Below are positions 23,414-33,582 of a stretch of DNA of 64,000 nucleotides, piece after piece. The position numbers and the translations under genes were made by a program. Under the pieces are notes generated by a model that worked only from the letters and a program-made list of their open reading frames with translations, ran no database searches and was not told the DNA's origin. The stretch's first letter is position 1. The number at the start of each line of letters is the position of its first letter. The stretch is from Galeopsis tetrahit (taxonomy: Eukaryota > Streptophyta > Magnoliopsida > Lamiales > Lamiaceae). The DNA lies in the NCBI GenBank assembly GCA_963675135.1, contig OY776125.1:28292790-28356789 (forward strand). The letters run 5' to 3'.

Positions 23414-25735
23414 CTAACAGCTTTCTCCAGGTAGATCACCATACAAGGTGTCCATCTCAGTAGTATCATCATCATCTCCTTCATCAACAAAGTAAGTAGA
23501 TGCAAGGTGTGCCACTACATCAGTAACAGCAGCATCTCCTCCAGCATCAGGTCCATCACCAGCATCAGCAGCAGTTGGAACTCCATCATCATTAATCTCC
23601 TCAATGACCACATTGTAGTTGGATGGTGGTGGTACTCCCCCTGTTGTAGGTGAAACTAGGTTGGTCCACCTGTTCTTCAGGAACTGAAGCTCATCTATTG
23701 TGTCCTGCAAGTGTTGGAGTTGGAGTTTGATGAATTCCTGTGAAAGATACACATTACCAGAAATGTTGATACGGATGTTCTCAACATTTGGGGTTGCATT
23801 TCTCTGTCTTTGTCTGGATGATTCAGGATGATCAGTAGTAGAGGGTCTGGTTGGTTCTGGTTGAGCAGAAGTAGAGGGTCTTTGCTGATGTTCAGTACCA
23901 GGAGCAAGCAAGGGCAGATCAATTACTCTATCCCCAGTGAGTAAGGCAGGAGCTATGGCCAACAGTGGAACTCTCCCCCTCAACACATCAGTGTTCTTGG
24001 CAACAAAACCATGATGTCTCAAGTAGTTAGAAATCAGAACAGGATAGGGTAAATTGCCTTTCTCAGAAACTCTCCCAGTAAATCTCATCATATGTTGGAA
24101 TATTGTGAGACCCAAATTAAACTTCTTAAGCACAGAAATTCTATATATCAAAACAGTTTGATCCTTAGTAATCTTGGTAGTATTTGTGGTGGGAATCCAA
24201 TTGTAAATGATGAGTTTGTATAACACAGAGTGTAGGGAAGTGAGGTCTTTGGCTAGCATGTGTCTAGTCCATTTAACTACCCTACCAGCAGTTATAGCAG
24301 AAATGACCACATCCATGTCAGGTTCTTCATCAACCTCAACATTGGGAATTTCTAAAAACTCATTTATCAATTCAGGAGTAAAAGGTACATCCCTCCCCCT
24401 AAAATTAACAGTTCCATACCACTTAGAAGATCTCCTACCAGTGCTCTTTTTCAAACATGCATAGAATTCATATGCCCAATTTGTCAAGAAAGATTCACCA
24501 AAATTTACAGCATGCATCAAATTCATTTCCTCTAAGAAACTAATCATGCCTTTACTATCAAAATCAGGTATATTGATCCTCTTCTCTATCAGCAGTTTTC
24601 TTTTAGAATAAATGGCCAATCTATTCTCTAGTGTATCAAGAGAATCAGAAATACCTCCCTCTTCAGAAGCAAGGTCATCTGAGCTTGGTGTAGAGCTTTT
24701 AGCAGAGCTCTGTTCAGGGCTGCTTGCTGCACTGGAAGAGCTATCTCCACTGCCACCATCTTCAGGTTCTGGTGCAGCTTCCTTTGCAGCAGCATTGTGC
24801 TCAGCATTTTTCCTAAGAGACTTCAGAATGTCTCTCAAGCATCTTTCAGAATCAGAATTGGACTCTGACTCAGCTGGTTCATCTTCAGTGATCATCTTTT
24901 CTTTGCCTTTTGGTTCAGCAACAGACTTTCCTTTTCCTTTCTTTTCAGCAACAACCTTCGTTTTGGATTTTTCAGCAACAACAGTCTTAGTTTTCTTTGG
25001 TTTCTCAGCAACAATAGGAGCTTCATCTTCAGAATCTGTGAACACTTGAATAGGTTCACCAGCATCAGCTCCAGCTTTCTTCTTCTTCCTCATGGATTCA
25101 GAATAATCCACACGAGTGAACACACGGTATGATCTTCTTCTTTGAACTGGACTCCTCTGTCTTTTTCCTTTCTGCGCATTCTTCTTGAAAGGAATGGGAG
25201 CAGATTCATCAGAAACAGAGAGTGAAGAGTTTGTACCGTCTTCAGAGATGTTTGCATCTTCCATTTCAACATCTTCAGGGTCGGAAGTAGCAGTGGCTTC
25301 TTCTTCAACAGAAGCTTCAACATTTTCAGTTTGCAGTTCGTGAACAGAGGGTGATTTAGGGCATTTTGAAGCGGCAGCCATTTGGGCGGTTTGATCAGCC
25401 AAATAGCTTGAGATATCCACTGTGATATCTTCAAATGTCATCACGGGCAGATGACCAGTTGTTCGAAGAGAGTCAGACACTTCTTCGATAGCCTTGTTGA
25501 ACTGTTCAACAGTTGCATCTTGAGGAATGTTGGTTGTTGGTGGAATGGTTTGAGGAGCAGTTTGAGGAGTGGGAGTGGTTGTTGATGGAGTTGCAGAGAC
25601 ATTCGAGTCAGCATTTGAAGCGGTAGAGTTTTGTGAAGCCATGGAAGCAAGAATTTCGAGAGGATTTGTGCGAGAGTGAGATGAGGTTTTCGAATCAGAG
25701 AGAGATTGTGAGGAATTCGAGTTTGTTCCAGCCAT
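23414..25735 (-). CDS. Extra 773-aa ORF after pol (plant transposon-protein-like domain)
   Basis: The reading frame is complete and uninterrupted. Residues 1-100 are Ser/Thr/Pro/Gln-rich. Residues 130-180 are acidic. Two basic, NLS-like clusters lie at 184-202 and 216-221. A Lys-rich repeat of 'VVAEK' type spans 240-285 and a Ser/acidic region 290-360. A globular part (about 385-600) includes RGRDVPFTPELINEFLEIP at 446-464 and YNWIPTT at 511-517. This resembles the Pfam family of 'putative plant transposon protein' domains (PF20167), recalled from memory. A likely coiled coil lies at 660-692 and the C-terminus is acidic. No signal peptide or membrane helix is visible, so it is not a typical envelope although it occupies the env-like position of Sireviruses. 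It starts in good context (TTAAATGGC), about 150 bp after a TATA box. Function unknown; a nuclear or nucleic-acid-binding role is only inferred. Confidence 0.85.
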   Translation of the reverse strand: MAGTNSNSSQSLSDSKTSSHSRTNPLEILASMASQNSTASNADSNVSATPSTTTPTPQTAPQTIPPTTNIPQDATVEQFNKAIEEVSDSLRTTGHLPVMTFEDITVDISSYLADQTAQMAAASKCPKSPSVHELQTENVEASVEEEATATSDPEDVEMEDANISEDGTNSSLSVSDESAPIPFKKNAQKGKRQRSPVQRRRSYRVFTRVDYSESMRKKKKAGADAGEPIQVFTDSEDEAPIVAEKPKKTKTVVAEKSKTKVVAEKKGKGKSVAEPKGKEKMITEDEPAESESNSDSERCLRDILKSLRKNAEHNAAAKEAAPEPEDGGSGDSSSSAASSPEQSSAKSSTPSSDDLASEEGGISDSLDTLENRLAIYSKRKLLIEKRINIPDFDSKGMISFLEEMNLMHAVNFGESFLTNWAYEFYACLKKSTGRRSSKWYGTVNFRGRDVPFTPELINEFLEIPNVEVDEEPDMDVVISAITAGRVVKWTRHMLAKDLTSLHSVLYKLIIYNWIPTTNTTKITKDQTVLIYRISVLKKFNLGLTIFQHMMRFTGRVSEKGNLPYPVLISNYLRHHGFVAKNTDVLRGRVPLLAIAPALLTGDRVIDLPLLAPGTEHQQRPSTSAQPEPTRPSTTDHPESSRQRQRNATPNVENIRINISGNVYLSQEFIKLQLQHLQDTIDELQFLKNRWTNLVSPTTGGVPPPSNYNVVIEEINDDGVPTAADAGDGPDAGGDAAVTDVVAHLASTYFVDEGDDDDTTEMDTLYGDLPGESC

Positions 25736-26660
25736 TTAAGTTAGGCGGTTGGAATTTCAAGGTAAGGATGGAAATTTGCACACACTTCTTTGAGATATAC
25801 ACAACCAAATAACAATTTTGCAATCTTAGTACTCAACACAATCAGAAATCACAATTTAGCAAATAAATGACATCTTATGTTCGATATTTATAGAGAGAGT
25901 AATGTAGTTGGAGGTTAAGAAAAATAAAACAGAAGAATTAATCTAGAATTTTCGAAAGTGCTCCACATTATTAGCCACAACCTAGATCATGGTTAATTAG
26001 TGGGAAAAAAAAATCAATTAATTAATTAAATTAATTAAATAATTAGGAAGATTCCAGAATTAATTTCGCATAATCTGAGAAAAAAATAGATAAGGGTCAG
26101 TAATTAATTAAATAAATAAACTTAATTTCAATAAATAATTAAATAATTACACAGATAAAAATAAATTCGAATCAGGCAATGTTGTGCTCAAAACTGTTAC
26201 AAACACCTCAACACGGTTTTTACATGAATTTGCTTCATTAGTGTTGCACCATATATTTTTTTGTGTTATAGCATCTAATTTGTATTGATCCATTGTTCTT
26301 GTAGAGTACATCGTAGTAGCGAACTCCGTGCCCCATACTTACTTAATGGATTACAAATATGTTGATGATTTTACCAAATATCACCTTTTGAAAAGAAGGC
26401 ATCGTAGTAGTGAACTCCGTGCTCCATAGTTACTCAGTGTTTTGGTACATCTTTTAGTATGCTAATAACATTCTCATTTTTATGCATTTGAGAGGTGTGA
26501 GACAAGTTTATTTTTGCACTACAAGGTTCTTAGATTCGTAGATATTTTACAAAGGAATTATTTAACTAAGTAAGAAATAAATTCAACTTATAAAATTTTA
26601 CAACCCATGATGTTGTCCCAAATGCTGACGCATTTGTGACACCATCCATCCGAATTCTTT
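25736..26660 (-). promoter_or_regulatory. Spacer with putative internal promoter for the extra ORF
   Basis: The 925-bp gap between the pol stop (26661) and the ORF start (25735) is too long for simple re-initiation. On the - strand it has CTCTCTCTATAAATATC (TATA at 25885-25892), a pyrimidine patch plus TATA box, about 150 bp before the ATG. A roughly 37-bp direct repeat, 'catcgtagtag(c/t)gaactc', occurs at 26309 and 26400. A spliced subgenomic RNA is the alternative route of expression. Confidence 0.5.
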
Positions 26661-29600
26661 TCAGATAGTGCTCATGCCAAGAGATTTCCTCAAGATAGAG
26701 AATCTCTCATGGTCTAAGGCTTTAGTAAAGATATCAGCATTCTGTTTTTCAGTAGGTACATACTCCAACTTAACAATATTCTTCTCTACTAAATCTCTCA
26801 TAAAATGGTGTCTAATGCTAATGTGTTTTGTGAGTGAGTGTTGTACAGGATTTTTAGAAATGTTAATGGCACTACTATTATCACAAAAGATAGTAAGTAT
26901 ACCATTCTCCATACCATAGTCATGGAACATCTTGCTCAGCCACAAGAGTTGTGTGCAGCAGCTTCCAGCAGCAATATACTCAGATTCTGCAGTGGATTGT
27001 GAAACACAATTCTGTTTCTTGCTGTGCCATGATACAAGATTGTTTCCCATGTAGAAACATCCTCCACTCGTACTCTTTCTATCATCTATGTCTCCAGCCC
27101 AATCAGCATCACTATAACCAATCAAAATGTTGTTGGTGTCCTTAGTATACTAGATTCCAAGGTCACTTGTTCCTGAAACATACTTGATGATTCTCTTCAC
27201 AGCATTCAGATGTGATTCCTTTGGATTTGCTTGGTACCTAGCACAAACACACACACTGTACATAATATCTGGTCTACTAGAGGTTAAATATAGTAAACTA
27301 CCTATCATGGATCTGTAAAGTGTTGGATCAACATCTGTTCCAGCACTGTCTTTGCAAAGTTTCAAAGTAGATCCCATAGGAGTTTTCATTGGTTTTGAAT
27401 TCTCAAGACCAAATCTTTTAACCAAGTTCTTAGCATACTTACTCTGGGAAAAGAAAATACCATCTCTGCACTGTTTGATTTGAAGACCTAGAAAATAGTT
27501 CAAGTCTTCAACCATACTCATTTCAAATGTTGTAGTCATTGCCTCAACAAATTTACTCAACATTTTATCACAAGTAGAACCAAACACAATGTCATCAACA
27601 TATATTTGAGCAATTAGTATATCATTTTCAGTGTGCTTAATGAACAAAGTTCTATCAGCTTCTCCTCTAATAAATCCATATTCCAAAAGAAAGTCAGTAA
27701 GCCTATCATACCATGCTCTAGGAGCTTGTTTAAGACCATACAAAGCTTTCTTAAGTTTATATACATGATCAGGATATAGTGGATCTTCAAATCCTATAGG
27801 TTGTTCAACATATGCTTCTTCATTTAATATGCCATTTAGAAATGCAGCCTTTACATCCATTTGATGAAGTTTAATATCAATAAAACATGCAATAGCTAGC
27901 AGTAATCTAATAGATTCTATCCTAGCAACAGGTGCAAAAGTCTCATCAAAATCAACTCCTTCAACTTGGGTGTAACCTTGTGCTACTAACCTAGCCTTGT
28001 TTCTAACAATATTACCAGATTCATCGGTTTTATTCTTGAATATCCACTTTGTTCCAATGACATTAGTATGACTAGGTCTAGGAACAAGTGTCCATACTTC
28101 ATTTCTTTCAAACTGACCAAGTTCTTCATGCATAGCATTAATCCAGTTTTCATCAGTTAAGGCTTCTTTAGCACTCTTAGGTTCAATTTCAGACAAATAG
28201 CATTCAGCATTTACAACATTACACATAGAAGACATGCATATTGTTCTTACCACATCTACCTTGTTTGATCTTACTCTTCCTCTTGTTTGCACTCCAACTG
28301 TAACATCGCCTATGATCTGGTCAGAAGGATGACTTTTGCCTATTCTTGAAGAAGGATTTGTTTTGGGGATGTACTGATCATTCAGTGAATTTACAGCTGA
28401 CTGTTCTGTAAATGTTGACCCAGATGTGTTAACATTTGGTACAACATTTTCAGACTTCAGTGTATTCTCAGAAGTGTCAGTAACCTGTGATACATCTTCT
28501 TCATCTTTGTCATCTGTAAGACCTTTATCATCATCAAACACAACATTAACAGATTCTTGAACAGTGTTAGTTCTAAGGTTATATACTCTATAAGCTTTAC
28601 TATTTCTAGAATAGCCTAAAAAGAAACATTTATCACTTTTAGAATCAAACTTATGAAGTTGATCCCTATCATTCAGAATATAACACACACAACCAAATAC
28701 ATGAAAATATTTCACATTAGGTTTTCTGTTGTTCAAAATCTCATATGGTGTTTGACTTGTGCCAGAACGAATAAAAACCCTATTAATAACATGACATGCA
28801 GTATTCAATGCTTCTCCCCAAAATTTCTTAGCAAGACATTTGGATGTTAGCATAACTCTAGCCATTTCTTGTAAAGTTCTATTCTTTCATTCAACAATTC
28901 CATTTTGTTGTGGAGTTTTAGGAGATGAATACTCTTGCAAGATACCCTTTTTATCACAAAAATCATTAAACATGCTGTTTTCAAATTCCCTACCATGATC
29001 AGTTCTAATACGGCCAACTTTCAAGTTAAACACATTTTTGAACCTTTTATAAAGAATTTTAAATGCAGCAAATGCTTCAGATTTGCCTCTTAAAGACTCT
29101 ACCCAGGTATATCTAGAAAAATCATCTACCACAACTAAGGAATACCTCTTTCCTCCAATGCTTTCAGTTTCCATAGGACCCATCAAGTCCATGTGCAGTA
29201 ATTCAAAACATCGATGTGTAGTACAATGTGACAGCATTTTGTGCGACATTCTTACCTGCTTACCTTTTTGGCATGGTCCACATACAGTGTTGTTGTGAAG
29301 ATTTAGTTTTGGAATTCCTTTTACTGCGTCTGCTTTGATTAGTCTGTTCATTGCTCTGTAATTTGCATGACCCAATCTTTGATGCCATAGAACATTTTCA
29401 TCATATTTTGACAAGTTACACATATTTGTTCCAATAAGATAGCAATTATCAGCTGACCTAGTACCAGCCATAACACAAACTTCATCTTTATTAAGAACAT
29501 AACATGAATCTTTATCAAATTTCACATGCAAATTATCATCACAAAGTTGACTAATGCTAATCAGATTTGCAAGTAAGCCATCAACATGTAAGACATTTTT

Positions 29601-31613
29601 AAGCTTAGGAAAACCTTTAACATTCAAAGTTCCTTTACCAAGAATCTTTCCTTTAGAACCTCCACCATATGTAACATTACCACTATTCAAGGTCACATAA
29701 TCAGATAAGAAATCAGTACGACCTGTCATATGTCTAGAACAACCACTATCAAAGTGCCATGAGTCAGGTAGACATGCTTTTAAGGAGGTATGAGCAACAT
29801 TATAGGTAGCTTTTGGTTTCCATGCAGATTTCAAAAACTGTTTACCAGAATGTGACAGTTTTTTATGCAGCATTTTCAAAGTTTTCTGTTCTTCAAACAA
29901 TTTTACACAGTAAGGACGAATATGACCAACTTTAGAACAGTAATGACAGATATACTTCCTTTTAACCTTGTGAGGATTTGATTGTGCAGATGTTGCATCA
30001 GATGTGACAACATTTGCCTTCACAAATTTCACAGGTTTTCTAAATTTCTCAGAAATAGAAGCAGTAGTACCATCATAACCTAAACCATGATTATTAGACT
30101 TACCAGTAGCTATAGCATTATTTACCTCAGAAGCACTCTTGGAATATTTCTTGAAACATAAGGTGGAATTTATCAATTTCTCCTTTAAGTTACAGATTTC
30201 CAGATCTCTTTTGGTAAGAATAACCTCTAGCTTGGTGATTGTGTCTTTCAGATCCTCATTCTCTTTATTCAAGGAATTAAGAGTGAGTTTCTGATTGTTC
30301 CAATCATCTAACAATTTTTGGTGTTCCTTGTCATCAGTCCTTTTTCCTGCATCATCAACTAAACCATTAAAACAGTTCAAATCTGGGTGACTCTGTTCTG
30401 ATGTTGCTGTAGATGTTGAGACATCAGGTACAGCATCAGAATCTGTTTCATCCAGATCATCATCTGAGGAATCATTATAATCAATTCTGGTAAAATTAGA
30501 ATATTCATTCTGATTTAATTCATCAAGATCATCATCATCAGATTCATCACTCAAGGTAGCACTAAAGTTCAGCTTTTGCTTAAGTCTAGTGTTGGCACAT
30601 TCATTTGCATAATGGCCATAACCAGAACAAGCATTGCATTGAACTGATTTTCGAAATTCAGGATCATACCTTGGTTTACCTTCACTCTTTGATAGTCTTG
30701 GTGTGAATTGAGCTTTCCTCCTTTCTGGTTGAGGTGTTGATGTATTGATTTGAATCTTAGGCTGAATATTTCTAGATTTGTTCACAGATTTCTTAAGAAA
30801 CTTATTAAAGTGCTTAGTGAGCAAGGCAATGTTGTTAGGATTGTTGAGACATTCATCAAGCAATTCTTCATCAGAATCAACTTCAGTAATGATAGGTTGA
30901 GACTCAGAAATGTTTGATGTTTCTCCTTTAAAAACTACAACTTTCTTATCAGCATTAGCTTCATCATCTTGATTAGTGTTTATTTCATATGTTCTAAGAA
31001 TACTCACTAACTCATTTTGACTTAACTTATCTGTATCTTTTGCCTCTTCAATAGCACAGATTTTAGCATCAAATCTTTTAGGAACAGATCTTAATATCTT
31101 ATGAACTACTCTAACATTAGAAATAGGGTCACCAAGAGAATGTGATTCATTGATAATCTCACTTAACCTTTCATTGTAGGCTGTAATTGTTTCATCTTCC
31201 TTCATTCGGAGATTCTCAAATTTTGTTCCCAACATTCGAAGCTTAGTCCTTCGAACACTTTCTGAACCTTCACAATGCTCTTGCAACCTGTCCCATGCAT
31301 CTTTAGAAGTAGAACAGTTAGATATAATTTTAAACATTGAAACATCAACAGAAGTAAAAATTGCATTTAAAGCTTTAGAATTGTAGCTTGCTGTTGTTAT
31401 TTCATCAGCCGTCCAGTCAACTTCTCTCTTGAGTTGTATTTCACCATCTACGTCTGCTGGTCTTTTTGGAGCTTCCCAACCTGTAAGTACAGTCCTCCAA
31501 GCACGTTCATCAACTGACTTGATGTACATACGCATCTTAGGCTTCCAATAAGCGTAATTCGATCCATCTAATACGGGTGGCCTAAGTGTCGTGGATATGT
31601 GATGTGTTTCCAT
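26661..31613 (-). pseudogene. Copia gag-pol polyprotein with two nonsense codons
   Basis: One frame runs from ATG 31613 to the stop at 26661, interrupted only by TGA (28887-28889) and TAG (27150-27152). Gag has a copia gag N-terminus (about 10-230), a zinc knuckle C326-C329-H334-C339, and a second C556-C559-H564-C569. The protease has FDSG with Asp622. The integrase has an HHCC finger (H744, H749, C778, C781) and catalytic D809, D872, E908; the TGA follows E908 directly. After it come the integrase C-terminus and reverse transcriptase with the YVDD active site (residues 422-425 counted from the ATG at 28865). TAG replaces the codon after LGI, where relatives commonly have Trp. The RNase H part contains DADWAGD and ESEYIAA. 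Both stops fit single C-to-T or G-to-A transitions. The element cannot make full polyprotein itself but could be mobilised in trans. Confidence 0.93.
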
Positions 31614-31667
31614 TGCTAACCTACACTAAAAACACACTTGACCAAAGATCTAACCTAGTGTCGTCAG

Positions 31668-31687
31668 GTATCAGCTCTGATACCAAC
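31668..31687 (-). other. Primer-binding site (initiator Met-tRNA)
   Basis: On the - strand TTGGTATCAGAGCTGATA lies one base after the 5' LTR. TGGTATCAGAGC is complementary to the 3' end of plant initiator tRNA-Met, the standard copia primer. Confidence 0.92.
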
Positions 31688-32560
31688 TGAAAGTGTGCTG
31701 GGTGTGTATTAATATGAAGTGTTTAAGTTTAAGTAGAATAATGTTGTACTAAATGTTGTGACAATTGGTACAACACTGACTCTAACAGAATATCAGAAAT
31801 TATGATTAACACAGCGGAAGACTTGAAACACTAAAAACAAAACGTGACACAATGGAAATAATTTTTCACATAGATTTTATAAATAAAAATCTATGCTAGC
31901 CTTACGGCGAAAACCAATACTTATCTTCAAGTATAAATGTTGTGTGAAATGTTACAGCATTAACATTCACAACAGAAACTACAAACGAGGCAGGTGCCTT
32001 GTTCTAAAAACGAACTAAGTGTATAATGTATACACTGTCGAAATGCCTAGTCTATCTAAAGATTACACTCTCAATAGATAAGAAGACACACAGCCATACG
32101 GGTGGGATACGAACGTATGATCTAAAAGGTAGTTCTACTGGCCACAATTCCTAACAGGGATATTCGCTCGGTCTAGGAAGTTGATCGAATAGAGTACACT
32201 GATTTGAGAAGCCTTCCATCGGTATTTATAGTAGTGGGGTGCTGATTCTAGAGGCTTCCACATTGAGGTCAAATTTTTTAGGAAACTCAACTTCCACAAC
32301 TTCCATGATCTTTCTAGATCCTTCTAGGCTGCTCCAGGTCGTTCCAAATGTATCTAGGCTGTTCTAGCATGTTCTCCAATGTTCTGGAATCTTCCAGGTT
32401 CCAGATCCTTGTAGAAGCTTCTAGATCCTGCCAGAAATGCGACAACATTTAGATCAACATTTAATGTAGCATTTCAGAAAAGACTTAGAAAAAATCTCGG
32501 AAGGTCAAATTAGGATGTTGTTGATAATGTTAAGGCATTTAAGGATTAACAGCATCTACA
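31688..32560 (-). mobile_element. 5' LTR of the copia element
   Basis: Starts TGTAGATGCTG (32560) and ends CACTTTCA (31688) on the - strand. TATAAATA at 32223-32230 is the likely promoter TATA box. It is nearly identical to the 3' LTR. Confidence 0.95.
32382..32426. promoter_or_regulatory. Heat-shock-element cluster, 5' LTR
   Basis: TTCTGGAATCTTC (32382-32394) and AGAAGCTTCTAGAT (32413-32426) match the HSE pattern of alternating GAA/TTC with two-base gaps. They lie about 150-200 bp upstream of the LTR TATA box (32223-32230) in the sense of transcription, the expected position for a heat-inducible LTR promoter. Confidence 0.6.
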
Positions 32561-32705
32561 ATTACAAACAAACATTTCACATTTGAAGCAAATATTTCAC
32601 ATTCACATTTCACATTTACAAACAAACATTTCACACTTAAAAGTGGTTGTATTAAATTGTGGGGAGAAGTTGAATTTTGTATCAAAGAGTGAATAATCAC
32701 TATGT
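32561..32705 (+). repeat. Dispersed repeat R2, right half of the disrupted copy
   Basis: Repeats of 'aaacaaacatttcacattt', then 'aaattgtggggagaag', match the reverse of 19735-19890. With 21813-21895 it forms the repeat copy into which the copia element inserted. Confidence 0.8.
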
Positions 32706-33582
32706 ATTTTAGCCTAAAAAAAAGTAGATTAGTGTACCGCTTTAAAACTTAAAAGATATATTGAAAGTTTTTTTTTTTTTTTTTTTTTTTTTTTTGTGCA
32801 CGTTTAAATTATAATGAGCAACATGTTTCAATTATATTCAGTGATGACACATTTCAGTTATAGTGAGTAAAACGTTTCAATAATATTAAATTACAACTTC
32901 TAGTTATAGCGAACGACAGGTTCAATTACAGCGGGTGATACTTTTTATTAAAGAGTGCTTGTATTATTTGTTGAAGACTGCTAGAAATAGTTATTGAAAG
33001 ATATTGAAGAGTACTGATTACTCCGTAGAATTTTTAGTTTGCTATGTTGACATTTTTCAATTGGTAATGTTGACATTATTTAGTTTAATAATAATAAAAA
33101 AATACAAATAAAAGATTTGAATCTTGTACCTTCCACTTGTTATAAAATTTCACGTTTTCTATTATATAAATGGGTGATTCAAATTGTAAATATGAATTAG
33201 TGTGCACCATAATAAACACAAGAGACAAATTCTCAATTTTTTTTTTTTTATAAAATTTTGAGGATAAAAGTTTATGGAGGGATTTCTACTTTTGAAAAAT
33301 TAAAATACTTATTCTAAAATATTCAAAAAGGAAAAGTGTGAAAGTTATTATGATATAGAAACACTACTCCTTCATGCTAAGAATATTTTTGGGGTTAAGC
33401 ACAGTAGGTCGAGAATTAATGAGGGTTTTTACAAAAAAATATTTTTCAATAAATAATATGATACCATTAAAATTTGTGAAAATATTTAGAGATGGTTTTG
33501 TCATAATAATAATAATCATAATTGTTTGAAAATTTGTAAAATTTTCGTTGAATAGAATAATAAATGTCAATTTAATTTAGTA
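32706..33582. other. AT-rich DNA, long poly(T)
   Basis: A poly(T) run of about 28 bp lies near 32768-32795. The repeated 'gttt(c)aattatagtga' wording at 32790-32940 suggests an old short repeat. No genes seen. Confidence 0.5.

Larger units (their letters stand above)
21896..32560 (-). mobile_element. Full-length SIRE-type Ty1/copia retrotransposon
   Basis: A 10,665-bp element on the - strand has two LTRs (873 and 875 bp), a Met-tRNA primer-binding site next to the right (5') LTR and a purine tract next to the left (3') LTR. Domain order is gag, protease, integrase, RT, RNase H (copia order). Two CX2CX4HX4C knuckles in gag and a long pre-protease region point to the SIRE/Sirevirus clade. An extra 773-codon ORF lies after RNase H. 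The flanks TTTAC and ATTAC are a 5-bp TSD with one change; the repeat at 19735-19966 shows the unoccupied site. By eye the LTRs differ by about six substitutions and one 2-bp indel, so insertion is recent. Confidence 0.95.

Noticed and set aside
24612..25049. 145-codon frame on the + strand
   Set aside because: It is antisense to the 773-codon ORF and mirrors its Ser/acidic region.
23414..25735. Retroviral-type envelope for the extra copia ORF
   Set aside because: Position fits, but no signal peptide, fusion-like segment or membrane helix is present.
26668..27145. + strand frames of 64-83 codons
   Set aside because: Shadows of the copia RNase H coding region.
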